A DNA stretch of 29,371 bases from Candidatus Kerfeldbacteria bacterium (GCA_016207285.1 JACQPW010000068.1:1-29371); one strand, 5' to 3'; shown: positions 6,025-14,530, counted from the stretch's first letter. A program made the numbers and translations. The notes: generated by a model not told the origin, from the letters alone.

Positions 6025-8253
6025 ATGAGATCACGTTGGCTAGGATTAATCACCGCTAGTTTAGCTCTCTTACCACTGGTTGGAGGTGCCGAGACCATCA
6101 TTCAAGATAGCGCCACAGCCACTAATTTAGGCCTGTATGGGGGACAAACCCGCGATGTCGCCTCTGACCCAGCTAGTGCTAATCTGTATGTCACCATGTA
6201 CTCACCTAATGGTTTCTTCCGGTCTGACGATGATGGTGCTACTTGGCATGGTTTGGATGCTGCTATTTACGATTTAGGTGAACCACGCGGTGTCGAGCTG
6301 GATGAAGACGGCAATGTCTATCTTTTGATTACGGATGGTTTATTTAAAAGCACAGACCATGGTATCACCCTGACTGAAATTGGAGCCGATGAGGTGGGAC
6401 AAAATGGTAATAACTTTATCTACCATGAAGGCACTTTGCTGGTGGGTGGCAATGATGGCACGGTGATGGTGAGTACCGACCAGGGAGATAGTTTTACGGT
6501 TAGTGATGTGATTCAAGCCGATAGCTACGTGTTATCATTAGCGGCCTCCCCTACTACCGATACCTTCTACGCCGTCCTGGATGATACCAACAATGGTACA
6601 TTGTATATGACGAGCGATCGCGGTGAAACGTGGACAGAAGTGACGACGGACGACATTGCCAATCGCTACACAACCATTGGCGTAAACCCCAATGATCCTG
6701 ATCATCTCATTATGCTCAGTTACGACGAAGAGACGGAACCCTGGCAAAGCTTTGATCATGGTGCCACCTGGAACCAATTTGATGCCTATGGTACTCCGGT
6801 GTACATCAACTTTGATGCCGCTGGTCGAATATATGTAGGTGCATCCTATTCTGATGACAATGGTGCCAGCTGGAATACCGTCACCACTGAAACTCCAGCC
6901 AACCGGGTGAGTAATGTCTGGCCAGATTCAGCTGATGATGATCGCCTGTACGGCAGTACGTTCGGAGCTGTTGCTATGAGCAGTGACCAAGGTGCTAGCT
7001 GGACAGATTCCAATCAGGGCATCACGGCTGTCACGGTACATGATGTCGGCCAATCCGCCGATAAAACCACCGTCTGGATTGCGACTGGTGCCGGGCTAGC
7101 TCATACGACTAATTTTACCGACGCATCCCCTACCTGGGAGTTTCCCATTCACTATGAATATTATCCTTCGGCCGTCTGGGTGAGCCCAACCGATAGCAAC
7201 CTAGTGGTAGTGGGTGGGTATGAAGCCTTGTATCGCACTACTGATGGTGGCGAAACTTGGGAGACCATTGACGATTGGAATAGCGCTTATGCGGTGAAAC
7301 AGATTGCATCTGACCCGAACGATCCAACGGTACTGTATGCGGCTGGCGGAGTGCAAAGTTTGAATGAAGCCTTGGTTGGTGATGTGATGATGAGTACCGA
7401 TAGTGGCGCCACTTGGACCAGTTTAGCCATTGATGATGCTGCCGCTAGCCAGACTTTAGCGGTGGCTGCAGATGGAACCTTGTATGTTGGTGCCGGTGCT
7501 TTAGATATTAATGGGGAAACGGCCACTGGCATTTACAAATACGACGGCAGCAGCTGGACACATTTGGCGGATTCTCCGGATGAACAAATGACCAGTTTAG
7601 CGGTTGATCCCGATGATGCCAATATTCTCTACGCCACCGCTGCTGATTTTAGCAGCAACCAACACTCTGATGGTGGAGTGTATAAAAGTACAGATGGTGG
7701 AACAACCTGGACAGAATTATCTGCCGTGGAGGACAACGGCTTAGGCAAGGCTTCTAAATATCGCGTCATCACTATGCAAGGCTCTACCCGCACCCTGTAT
7801 ATGGCTGGAACCAACACAGATACCAATGCTGGCACAGTTTGGAAATCGACAGATGGCGGCAACACTTGGGGTGTGTATTACACGGGCTTAGAAAATGAAA
7901 CATTCAATAGCTTGTTGTTTGATGGTTTGGTGGCTGGCAACACCCGTGGTGCTTATGATATCAAGGGCAAAGTCGCCTTTAGTACCAAGAAGTCAAGCCA
8001 TAAACTGACAGTCACGTTAACGGATGCCGCCACTGCTAAGAAATTGACACATAAGAAGGTGACCCTGTGGAAAAAAGTACATGGTGATTGGAGAAAGGTA
8101 GACGCTGATCGTACCAACTCCAAGGGTAAGGCTATCTTCCAAACTAACGTCAAAAAAACCACACGTTATAAATTAAAATATGTTCCGATCGGTAACGCGG
8201 CAGAAGAATATACTACTTCTACCTCTAACGTTGTGACGGTTAAAGTACAATAA
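6025..8253 (+). CDS. Large secreted Asp-box (BNR) beta-propeller protein
   Basis: A 742-residue protein. The signal peptide is MRSRWLGLITASLALLPLVG followed by GAE, which fixes the start at ATG 6025 rather than the longer open frame from 5938. Residues ~30-640 contain about eleven Asp-box turns of the S-x-D-x-G-x-T-W kind (SDDDGATWHG, TSDRGETWTE, SFDHGATWNQ, SSDQGASWTD, TTDGGETWET, STDSGATWTS, STDGGTTWTE, STDGGNTWGV and degenerate copies), indicating one or two propellers of the sialidase/VPS10/photosystem-assembly-like superfamily. The last ~95 residues are a Lys-rich Ig-like module. No sialidase catalytic residues or sortase signal are apparent; it is probably an extracellular adhesin or binding protein. 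Convergent with the helicase gene. Confidence 0.85.
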   Translation: MRSRWLGLITASLALLPLVGGAETIIQDSATATNLGLYGGQTRDVASDPASANLYVTMYSPNGFFRSDDDGATWHGLDAAIYDLGEPRGVELDEDGNVYLLITDGLFKSTDHGITLTEIGADEVGQNGNNFIYHEGTLLVGGNDGTVMVSTDQGDSFTVSDVIQADSYVLSLAASPTTDTFYAVLDDTNNGTLYMTSDRGETWTEVTTDDIANRYTTIGVNPNDPDHLIMLSYDEETEPWQSFDHGATWNQFDAYGTPVYINFDAAGRIYVGASYSDDNGASWNTVTTETPANRVSNVWPDSADDDRLYGSTFGAVAMSSDQGASWTDSNQGITAVTVHDVGQSADKTTVWIATGAGLAHTTNFTDASPTWEFPIHYEYYPSAVWVSPTDSNLVVVGGYEALYRTTDGGETWETIDDWNSAYAVKQIASDPNDPTVLYAAGGVQSLNEALVGDVMMSTDSGATWTSLAIDDAAASQTLAVAADGTLYVGAGALDINGETATGIYKYDGSSWTHLADSPDEQMTSLAVDPDDANILYATAADFSSNQHSDGGVYKSTDGGTTWTELSAVEDNGLGKASKYRVITMQGSTRTLYMAGTNTDTNAGTVWKSTDGGNTWGVYYTGLENETFNSLLFDGLVAGNTRGAYDIKGKVAFSTKKSSHKLTVTLTDAATAKKLTHKKVTLWKKVHGDWRKVDADRTNSKGKAIFQTNVKKTTRYKLKYVPIGNAAEEYTTSTSNVVTVKVQ

Positions 8254-8255
8254 AC

Positions 8256-8286
8256 CATAACCCCGTACTTTATGTGCGGGGTTATG
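8256..8286. terminator. Bidirectional hairpin between convergent genes
   Basis: CATAACCCCG (8256-8265) pairs perfectly with CGGGGTTATG (8277-8286). Three more pairs (one G-U) leave a 5-nt TTTAT loop. There is no long U tract on either side. It lies just after the Asp-box gene stop and 14 bp beyond the helicase stop. Confidence 0.75.
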
Positions 8287-8299
8287 TTGGATTGATCGT

Positions 8300-9571
8300 T
8301 TAGCTAAAACGTCTGCGTTGGAAAGGGCGCCGACGACCACCGCCGCCACCACGAGATCCTCCACCACCACGGCCGCCAAAGCGACGACCACCAAAACTGC
8401 GGCCACCGGAGGAACCGGATGTCACTAATAATTCTGGACTCTTAACCGTAGTCAGATTCGCCTGTGCTAATGGCTTGGTGACAAAGCGCTGAATCCGACG
8501 TAATAAATCAGCTTGATCGGATTGTACGAGCGAGACGGCTTTACCACTGCGCCCAGCGCGACCAACCCGACCAATGCGATGCACATAATCTTCGGCTTGT
8601 TCTGGTAAATCGTAGTTGATGACTAAATCCAAATGCGCGATATCAATGCCGCGGGCAGCAATATCAGTGGCCACGAGCACGGTAGAACGCTTTTGCTGGA
8701 CGGCTAACAGAGCCTGTTTACGCTGATGCAGTGAACGATTGGAATGTAGTTCTTCCGCCCGCCAACCCCGATCACGCAAGATCAGCGTTAAACGTTTAGC
8801 GGCATGTTTAGTGCGCGTAAAAATCAAAGCGGTCATTTTTTTATCAGCAATGAGTTCAAAGACAGCCGCATTTTTATGGCCAGGTTCAACCACGACAAAT
8901 TCTTGTTCGACATTGTCTGCCGTGCTGCCACTCGCAGCAATTTCGATCGACACTGGAGTACGCATGTTTTGTTTAACCAAGGAGACGATACTGCTGGGCA
9001 TGGTAGCGGAGAACAATAACGTCTGACGTTGTTCGATGGGTGGGACTTGTTTAAGAATATCGCGAATTTGTGGAGCAAAGCCAAGATCAAACATCCGGTC
9101 AGCTTCATCTAACACCACCGTATTGACTTCGTTTAAACGCACCGTGCGCTGCCGTAAGTGATCGAGCAAGCGACCAGGGGTGGCAATAATACAACGTGGA
9201 TTTCGTTTGAGGGCACTCAATTGTGGCCCCATGGCGGCACCACCAATAATCACCGCGAAGGGTAAGTTAGCATCGCGTTCAAACCATTGCCAGACATCAG
9301 CGATTTGCTGGGCCAATTCACGGGTTGGTACTAAAATTAACGCTTGACCACTGCGGCCGGCTAGTTTCATTACGGTAGGCAAAACAAAGGCTAAGGTCTT
9401 GCCGGTACCGGTTTGGGCTAAACCAATCACATCATGTCCCTGCATCACTGGCGGGATAGCTTGATGTTGGATGGGTGTAGGAATGTTAATATGGCGTTGT
9501 TGCAGGAGCTTTAAAGCGGCTGGAATCACGCCAAGGTCAGCGAACGTCGCTGGCACAGGAGGTGTACTCAT
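8300..9571 (-). CDS. rhlE: DEAD-box RNA helicase, RhlE-like
   Basis: A 423-residue ATP-dependent RNA helicase. Visible motifs in order: Q motif (Phe10...Gln35), motif I AQTGTGKT (52-59), Ia PTRELAQQ (82-89), Ib TPGR (131-134), motif II DEAD (155-158), III SAT, then in RecA domain 2 ATDIAARGID and the HRIGRVGRAGRSG arginine fingers. The C-terminal ~35 residues are an RGG-type Gly/Arg-rich tail ending RRRPFQRRRFS, likely a non-specific RNA grip. It acts in ribosome assembly or mRNA decay in relatives. It is monocistronic, with a 75-nt leader that folds into a hairpin near the start codon; no SD is visible. Confidence 0.95.
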   Translation of the reverse strand: MSTPPVPATFADLGVIPAALKLLQQRHINIPTPIQHQAIPPVMQGHDVIGLAQTGTGKTLAFVLPTVMKLAGRSGQALILVPTRELAQQIADVWQWFERDANLPFAVIIGGAAMGPQLSALKRNPRCIIATPGRLLDHLRQRTVRLNEVNTVVLDEADRMFDLGFAPQIRDILKQVPPIEQRQTLLFSATMPSSIVSLVKQNMRTPVSIEIAASGSTADNVEQEFVVVEPGHKNAAVFELIADKKMTALIFTRTKHAAKRLTLILRDRGWRAEELHSNRSLHQRKQALLAVQQKRSTVLVATDIAARGIDIAHLDLVINYDLPEQAEDYVHRIGRVGRAGRSGKAVSLVQSDQADLLRRIQRFVTKPLAQANLTTVKSPELLVTSGSSGGRSFGGRRFGGRGGGGSRGGGGGRRRPFQRRRFS

Positions 9572-9583
9572 GATGGTTGTGTT

Positions 9584-9612
9584 GTTATGTTACCGATGCT
9601 CTCGGACATAAC
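9584..9612 (-). promoter_or_regulatory. Hairpin in the helicase mRNA leader
   Basis: In the minus-strand transcript GTTATGT (9612-9606) and CCGA pair with TCGG and ACATAAC (9590-9584). The loop is GAGCA and a TA bulge interrupts the 3' strand, giving 11 base pairs ending 12 nt before the ATG at 9571. It could be a target of the helicase itself or a temperature-sensitive element (inference). Confidence 0.6.
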
Positions 9613-9652
9613 CACAATCCAGAGTACCGATAGAAATTAATAAACCTGAATA

Positions 9653-9681
9653 AGGATAACGTAAGAGGGCGTTCCTGTCAA
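9653..9681 (-). promoter_or_regulatory. Promoter of the DEAD-box helicase gene
   Basis: TTGACA (9681-9676), a 17-bp spacer and TATCCT (9658-9653). Predicted +1 is 9646, giving a 75-nt leader, unlike the short or absent leaders elsewhere in the window. Confidence 0.68.
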
Positions 9682-9684
9682 GAT

Positions 9685-9734
9685 CAACCCCTCTCCCTGT
9701 CCTACGGACATCCCTCTCCCACTTGGGAGAGGGA
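9685..9734. repeat. Double-hairpin palindromic repeat, copy 1
   Basis: CAACCCCTCTCCC, then the small palindrome TGTCC-TAC-GGACA, then CCCTCTCCC (9712-9720) pairing with GGGAGAGGG (9725-9733). A second member lies at 12574-12628. On the plus side the hairpin is followed by AAATTTTATTT. Placed just after the MopE-like gene stop, it may act as a terminator. Confidence 0.8.
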
Positions 9735-9738
9735 AATT

Positions 9739-11847
9739 TTATTTATGGTGTAAGGTGAGTGTTTTCCAGTGCAAAGTGATGGCAGAACCTTTGGCGGCAG
9801 AAATGACATCGCTCACTTCACCAGTGTAGGCATTGACCAAAGCGGTTTTACGACCAGAAGCATTCCTCACTAAGAGGTAAGCAGTGCCGTTATAGGAACT
9901 AACTTTGGTTAGACGACTCGTGCTGACGGAAAACACCTTATAGCGATAACCACTACCATCAACAAATTTCACTTTAATATCACCGTTACTGGCTCCAGCA
10001 ATACTGGTGACCGTACTGGCATAGAGTGAGGTGCTGGAAGCATCGTATGAGCCATACACTGGATGGACGCCCGGGGCGGCCAGTGTATTCCACTCATCAA
10101 CCTTACCATCACCGTCATCATCAATACTGTTAGCGAGGTATTCTACGGCTGAATACGTAGGAGTTGGTTCAGGAGTCGGCTCTGGTACAACACCGGAATC
10201 GTCTGTATCGGTGTTATTGGTTACATAACCGGTTGGTGCCGTTGTCGCACAGACTTGTTGTGACACATTTGGATTGCCTAAACCATCACCATCAAAATCT
10301 TGGTAGACAGTTAACAACGCCGACACAGAACTATCTAGGTCGTTACAATCACTGCTGGTACTGACACCATCATTGTCGTAATCGGAATCATTCAGGTCTG
10401 TGGAGTTAGTAACATACCCAGTCGTAATAGTATAGGAACACACTACAGAAGTGACCGCTGGATTACCCAGACCATCTCCATCAGCGTCGCGATAGTAGGT
10501 TTGGTAAGCGGAAATAGCACTGTCGGCATCGTTACAATCAGAACTGGTACTCACGCCATCATTATCGTAATCCGAATCATTACTATCTGAACTATTAGTG
10601 ACATAGCCACTGGTAACCGTGTAAGAACAGACCACGGAGGTGGTAGTACTGGTACCTAAACCGTCGCCATCAGCGTCACGGTAGTAGGTTTGGTAAGCAG
10701 AAATAGCACTGTCGGCATCGTTACAATCGCTACTGGTACCTACGCCGTCATTGTCGTAGTCACTGTCATTGGAATCTGAACTATTAGAGACATAACCACT
10801 TGGAGCAGTCAGAGAGCAGACTGAGGTAGTGGATGAGCTTAATCCTAAGCCATCGCCATCGGCATCACGATAATACGTTCGATTACTTGAAATCGTCGCG
10901 TCGTTATCGTTACAATCGGATGTACTGGCAACGCCATCGGCATCGGCATCAACCGTAGTTGGTGTGGCTGCTGTGCAAGTGATTGGGTAGTTCGCATAGA
11001 CCTTAACGCTACTAGAAACAGCATCATCGGCTAACGCAATGTCAGCTTTGCCAGTTGCACAGTTTGGCACAATGACCATGCCCTCATCAGAGGTCAATAA
11101 TCCGTAGGTCGGTAAATAATAACTACCGACAATAGTGCCAGTGCTCAAATTATACTCTTTTAATCTATCAGCACCGTCAAACACAATATATAACAAACCA
11201 GTCGAGGTACTATAATTTAAAGCTGCCACATTGGTATAATCTACCGTAATCTGTTTAACGGAAGTAATAGAGGCACTGCTACTACGACTAAAGGTGTAAA
11301 CACGTAATTTAGCTTCGGCTTGCGAAGCAGCCACAAAAAACCCACCTGATTGGGCCGTTCCCCACGAGGCCGGAGCGTATGCAGCTGGTATATACGCTAA
11401 GGCTTCAAGACCGTCACTACCACTCACTGGCAGATCTGATAGCGTCCATGACAAACCAGTTTTTGCACCAGTGGTAAGGCTAAACTCTTCAATCTTACTA
11501 CCAAATTCGTTGGCTAAATAGATTTTATTGTCATTGGCTGTGGTGTCGGTGACGGTCACATCTTCCAAATCTCCGCCTGGAAACCAATAATGCAGCACCG
11601 CTCCTTGACTGCTCAACACCGCAATATCACCATCATCACCATTAACGATATAGCCATAATTAGCAAGATATTCAACCCCACTGGCTTCAAAACCATCTTC
11701 GGTAGCATTGTACGCAGTCAAACCGGAAGCAATATTAGCTGTAGCTGTGCTGTTTGCTGGCCAAGCCGAAGCGGCGGAAGCAATTTGGGCGGAAGTGAGC
11801 AATAGAGTCGATACGATCGCTATTTTTTGTAGGTAGTGTTTTATCAT
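9739..11847 (-). CDS. Secreted protein with N-terminal propeller and MopE/TSP3-like Ca-binding repeats
   Basis: A 702-residue protein. Signal peptide MIKHYLQKIAIVSTLLLTSA ends at an A-x-A site near residue 25. ATG 11847 is chosen because the -10 box sits 6 nt before it; the frame runs open to 12009 but that stretch crosses the promoter. Residues ~30-330 resemble an SdiA-regulated/phytase-type propeller. Next come four ~65-residue repeats, each with YYRDADGDGLG and DYDNDGV-TSSDCNDADS, the putative metal-binding (MopE) and thrombospondin-3-like Asp-rich pattern with one Cys pair per repeat. A Pro/Glu/Thr linker (PEPTPEPTPT), a DDDGDGKVDEW calcium loop and a C-terminal ~100-residue domain follow. 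It is probably an extracellular calcium-dependent surface protein. Confidence 0.83.
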   Translation of the reverse strand: MIKHYLQKIAIVSTLLLTSAQIASAASAWPANSTATANIASGLTAYNATEDGFEASGVEYLANYGYIVNGDDGDIAVLSSQGAVLHYWFPGGDLEDVTVTDTTANDNKIYLANEFGSKIEEFSLTTGAKTGLSWTLSDLPVSGSDGLEALAYIPAAYAPASWGTAQSGGFFVAASQAEAKLRVYTFSRSSSASITSVKQITVDYTNVAALNYSTSTGLLYIVFDGADRLKEYNLSTGTIVGSYYLPTYGLLTSDEGMVIVPNCATGKADIALADDAVSSSVKVYANYPITCTAATPTTVDADADGVASTSDCNDNDATISSNRTYYRDADGDGLGLSSSTTSVCSLTAPSGYVSNSSDSNDSDYDNDGVGTSSDCNDADSAISAYQTYYRDADGDGLGTSTTTSVVCSYTVTSGYVTNSSDSNDSDYDNDGVSTSSDCNDADSAISAYQTYYRDADGDGLGNPAVTSVVCSYTITTGYVTNSTDLNDSDYDNDGVSTSSDCNDLDSSVSALLTVYQDFDGDGLGNPNVSQQVCATTAPTGYVTNNTDTDDSGVVPEPTPEPTPTYSAVEYLANSIDDDGDGKVDEWNTLAAPGVHPVYGSYDASSTSLYASTVTSIAGASNGDIKVKFVDGSGYRYKVFSVSTSRLTKVSSYNGTAYLLVRNASGRKTALVNAYTGEVSDVISAAKGSAITLHWKTLTLHHK

Positions 11848-11853
11848 AGCGAC

Positions 11854-11882
11854 ATTATCATATAGAAGGGCGATGCTGTCAA
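11854..11882 (-). promoter_or_regulatory. Promoter of the MopE-like gene, predicted leaderless
   Basis: Consensus TTGACA (11882-11877), a 17-bp spacer and GATAAT (11859-11854), then exactly six bases to ATG 11847, placing +1 on the start codon. Confidence 0.75.
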
Positions 11883-11889
11883 GGGTCTT

Positions 11890-11933
11890 CAGTTCCTCTA
11901 CAGACAATTTATCTATTGTCCATACAGGAACTG
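11890..11933. terminator. Long hairpin after the GC-rich gene unit
   Basis: CAGTTCCT (11890-11897) pairs with AGGAACTG (11926-11933). Inside it GACAAT (11903-11908) pairs with ATTGTC (11915-11920), with four further pairs including two G-U and a single mismatch, leaving a 6-nt loop. That is about 18 pairs in a 19-step stem. It separates the GC-rich gene at 12019 from the MopE-like promoter. No U tract follows, so terminator is the likely but not certain role. Confidence 0.65.
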
Positions 11934-12018
11934 GGAGGAGCGTACATCTACACTCGACTCCCGCAGCGACGTGAACGTCAGCTGTCCTCCTTGGGGAAGT
12001 TCTGGTCACCAGCCAGTA

Positions 12019-12519
12019 CTAGGGGCCACCACCAGCCGCCATGCCGGTACCTTCGGGCGCGGGCGGCACGATCCGCTCCTCGTGCGGGTTCCAGCCGACG
12101 AGCACCTTCACCACCGCCAGCGCGCACGCGTAGCAGCGGTGTGCATCGTTGGCAGCCTCGACGATCCGGTGGGCCCAGATCGGGTTGGAATCACCGGGCT
12201 CGATTTCCGGGGGCTCGATGCAGGCCTCGAGTTCGCCGGCGAAGATCATGTAGACCCCCCGCATGTCCGCCTCGATGCAGCTGATCAGTTCGACCAGATC
12301 GACCGGCAGGTTGTCGCGGTAGACCCTGCAGAAGTTGCCGGTCATGGGGCTCTTGTGAGCGGGGACGAGGTGACTCACCAACCAGTCGAGATCCGGTGAG
12401 TCGTGCTCAACGAAGCCGGTGGGCACGCCGGTGCGGGCATCGCGCAGGTGACCCTGAGCCTCCGTCACGAGATCGTAGACGGGCTGCAGTCGTTGTTGAC
12501 GAGAACGGTGAGAAGCCAT
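12019..12519 (-). CDS. GC-rich orphan protein (166 aa), unknown
   Basis: Not recognised. A soluble protein with a basic N-terminus (MASHRSRQQRL), an acidic middle with Cys and His (CIEADMRG, ACIEPPEIEPGD, AHRCYACALAVVKVL) and a Gly/Pro tail. The start is fixed by AAGGAGG (12535-12529) nine bases before ATG 12519; an in-frame ATG at 12576 lies upstream of that and of the -10. Base composition stands out: a sampled 60-base line is about 70% G+C against roughly 40-45% in flanking genes, and codon third positions are mostly G/C. It has its own promoter and a downstream hairpin. Composition and the strong SD suggest horizontal acquisition. Confidence 0.75.
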   Translation of the reverse strand: MASHRSRQQRLQPVYDLVTEAQGHLRDARTGVPTGFVEHDSPDLDWLVSHLVPAHKSPMTGNFCRVYRDNLPVDLVELISCIEADMRGVYMIFAGELEACIEPPEIEPGDSNPIWAHRIVEAANDAHRCYACALAVVKVLVGWNPHEERIVPPAPEGTGMAAGGGP

Positions 12520-12547
12520 GCTGAAAAGCCTCCTTGTAGGCAAAAAC

Positions 12548-12576
12548 ACGGTACGGAAAAAGGGGCGGGGTGTCAA
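12548..12576 (-). promoter_or_regulatory. Promoter of the GC-rich gene at 12019-12519
   Basis: TTGACA (12576-12571), a 17-bp spacer and TACCGT (12553-12548). Predicted +1 is about 12541, giving a 22-nt leader that contains the SD. The -35 overlaps the edge of palindromic repeat copy 2. Confidence 0.6.
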
Positions 12577-12628
12577 CCCCTCTCCTGTCCTGCATCAGAT
12601 GCAGGACATCCTCTCCCACATGGGAGAG
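12574..12628. repeat. Double-hairpin palindromic repeat, copy 2
   Basis: Same architecture as 9685-9734: CAACCCCTCTCC, an inner palindrome (arms TGTCCTGCAT 12586-12595 and ATGCAGGACA 12599-12608, longer than in copy 1), and CTCTCCCA/TGGGAGAG. Only the inner palindrome length differs greatly between copies. A further small hairpin TTCTAC-TAA-GTAGAA follows at 12632-12646. Confidence 0.8.
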
Positions 12629-12656
12629 ACATTCTACTAAGTAGAACTTATAAAAT

Positions 12657-12736
12657 AACCCCTTGCCCCAAGTGCCTGCCTGCCGGTAGGCAGGGGGAAG
12701 GGTGACTCGAACGAAGTGAGAGGCGGGAAGGGGGTT
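12657..12736. repeat. Nested palindromic element, possible terminator of the ABC exporter
   Basis: Outer arms AACCCCTT (12657-12664) and AAGGGGGTT (12728-12736) enclose the palindrome CCTGCCTGCCGGTAGGCAGG (12675-12694; one G-T wobble) and a ACTCGAACGAAGTGAG hairpin. It begins 8 bp after the exporter permease stop; on the minus strand the outer stem is followed by TTATTTTAT. I recall the central palindrome as a dispersed repeat in CPR assemblies, but could not check this. Confidence 0.7.
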
Positions 12737-12743
12737 TTGGGGA

Positions 12744-13532
12744 TTAATTCTCCAACCGCGCTAATTGACCAGTCGTACGAGCGCTGTGATAGAAATAACG
12801 AAAGATCGTCATACACACCAGCGCACCAGCGATATTGACCAGTACCATAATGACCTGATGTTGGGTGGTGACGACTCCCCCACTTAAACTGGTGCGGGCG
12901 GCTTCAAACACGTACGTCGGCGGTAGAATGTAAGAGATCCACTGCAGCGGCTGCGGTAAGACACTGACCGGAAAATAAATGCCACAGAGTGGTTGGCAGA
13001 TGTAAATTAATCCCCAACCCAACGCTTGAATACGGGTACCAAAGCGGAAAATTAAACCGAGTAACAATAATCCAACCGAGATGCTAAACAACATCAGGTT
13101 TGCTCCATACCATATCAGTGAACCAAACCCAATCTGTAGTAACGAAAATCCAAATAATAGATACGCAACCACCGCTAACCCAACCGTGATCACCGTACTT
13201 TTAAGCATGGCTGATAGGGCTGACGCTAACACGTATTCAATCAGCGAAATCGGTGCGATTAAAATGTTGCTTAAATTGCGCGACCACACATTCCACATAC
13301 TGCTGACCGTCATGGAATATTGCGTCACCCGCACGATTTCCCATAACATGGCGCCTAACAGTATAAAGTTGCCAGTGGTGGTAGTGCCTGTTAAGAGATA
13401 AGCGGACACAAAGCCAAACAGTAATAAGTCAACCAAAGAAAAAACCGGCAAATCCATAATCACTTCCAACGACCGCTTGGAGATGTACCATTCTTGGATA
13501 ATTAAAGCTTGAATGCGTTGCCGAGAGATCAT
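12744..13532 (-). CDS. ABC-2 type exporter permease
   Basis: A 262-residue membrane protein with about six hydrophobic segments (roughly 28-48, 55-75, 105-135, 138-165, 172-195 and 228-250). The ABC-2 layout is visible in the PISLIEYVLAS amphipathic stretch and in the conserved QPLCGIYFPVSVLPQPLQWISYILPPTYVFEAAR region before the last helix, given as a region at about 183-216. It forms a homodimeric efflux pore with the ATPase encoded just upstream; the substrate (drug, lipid or polysaccharide) cannot be told. Its ATG overlaps the ATPase stop (ATGA), a sign of tight translational coupling. Confidence 0.88.
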   Translation of the reverse strand: MISRQRIQALIIQEWYISKRSLEVIMDLPVFSLVDLLLFGFVSAYLLTGTTTTGNFILLGAMLWEIVRVTQYSMTVSSMWNVWSRNLSNILIAPISLIEYVLASALSAMLKSTVITVGLAVVAYLLFGFSLLQIGFGSLIWYGANLMLFSISVGLLLLGLIFRFGTRIQALGWGLIYICQPLCGIYFPVSVLPQPLQWISYILPPTYVFEAARTSLSGGVVTTQHQVIMVLVNIAGALVCMTIFRYFYHSARTTGQLARLEN

Positions 13533-14458
13533 ATGATAGTACTGTCAGTGCTACGACTAAATTGTAAGAAGACATCTTCGAGGGTCGGTTTTTGAATCGT
13601 AATATCGGTAATCCACACACCGGCTTGGCTTAAGCTAAAAATCACTTTTGGTATGAGTTGCTCGGGCGTTTGCATTTTCACCAAATTCTGGTTCGGAAAA
13701 CTATACTGCAACTGAAACCGACCCAGCACCGTTTGCACTTGAGCTTGAGTACCATCAAACGCTAACGTCAATTGACTATGGGTAATACGCTTGGTCAACC
13801 CAAGTGGCGTATCTTGTGCAATTATTTTACCGTGGTCTAAAAAGATCACCTGGTCACAAATCCGTTCCACTTCCGCCATGTCATGGCTGGTATACAGCAG
13901 TGACATTTGGCGGTCGCTCTTTAATTGTTCAATCAGGGTAAGGAGTTTATCCGCAATGTCAGGGTCAAGTGATGCGGTTGGTTCATCCATCAGAATAATT
14001 TCCGGATCATTCAATAATGCCTTAATGAGATTGACGCGAGTTTTTTGCCCGGCGGATAAATCCCAGAAACGTTGGTTCAACAAGGCTTCAATTTGGAAAT
14101 ACTCCACCAGTTCCATAATTTTTCGCTTCGCTTTGACTACCTGATACAGTCGCGCAAACACTAACAAATTTTCCCACACCGTAATACGACCCTGCAAGGT
14201 ATTAAAGGTCGAAGCAAAATTAATGCGCTGTAAACAGGCTTGGCGGTGAGTGTTAAAATCTTGCCCAAAATAGGTAATGTGACCGGTCGTAGCCGCGGTA
14301 ATCCCCAACAACATCTGGATCGTAGTCGATTTGCCGGCGCCGTTGGGGCCGAGTAAGCCAATGGCTTGGCCCCGTGGCACGGAAAACGAAATAGCGTCTA
14401 CGGCTCGCATCTGGCCATAGTGTTTACTTAAATTGTCTACAGTTAATACCTGTTCCAT
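13529..14458 (-). CDS. ABC exporter ATP-binding protein
   Basis: A 309-residue NatA/DrrA-type ATPase. Walker A GPNGAGKST is near residue 38, the signature DLSAGQKTRV is near 137, Walker B with catalytic Glu is IILMDEPTASLD, and the switch His is in TSHDMAEVERICD. The C-terminal ~80 residues are the regulatory extension usual for this subclass. It pairs with the overlapping ABC-2 permease. No SD precedes the ATG. A weak promoter-like TTGTGG-17-GATTGT upstream would give a leader of under 10 nt. Confidence 0.93.
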   Translation of the reverse strand: MEQVLTVDNLSKHYGQMRAVDAISFSVPRGQAIGLLGPNGAGKSTTIQMLLGITAATTGHITYFGQDFNTHRQACLQRINFASTFNTLQGRITVWENLLVFARLYQVVKAKRKIMELVEYFQIEALLNQRFWDLSAGQKTRVNLIKALLNDPEIILMDEPTASLDPDIADKLLTLIEQLKSDRQMSLLYTSHDMAEVERICDQVIFLDHGKIIAQDTPLGLTKRITHSQLTLAFDGTQAQVQTVLGRFQLQYSFPNQNLVKMQTPEQLIPKVIFSLSQAGVWITDITIQKPTLEDVFLQFSRSTDSTII

Positions 14459-14530
14459 GTTTTTATCTACTTACAATCGTCTATCGGCCAGCTTACCACA
14501 AGCTGTGATTCTGACCAATATACGAATGGT

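Noticed and set aside
10290..10950. Regular DNA repeats that might be a CRISPR array
   Set aside because: They are in-frame ~195-bp coding repeats of the MopE-like protein and lack short identical repeats with unique spacers.
11890..11933. The long hairpin as a miRNA-like or sRNA gene
   Set aside because: No promoter of its own and it lies just beyond a gene end; a terminator or mRNA 3' structure is the simpler reading.
12403..12705. 100-aa plus-strand ORF ending in palindromic-repeat residues
   Set aside because: Its translation runs antisense through the GC-rich gene, then through two palindromic repeats; no promoter or SD supports it.
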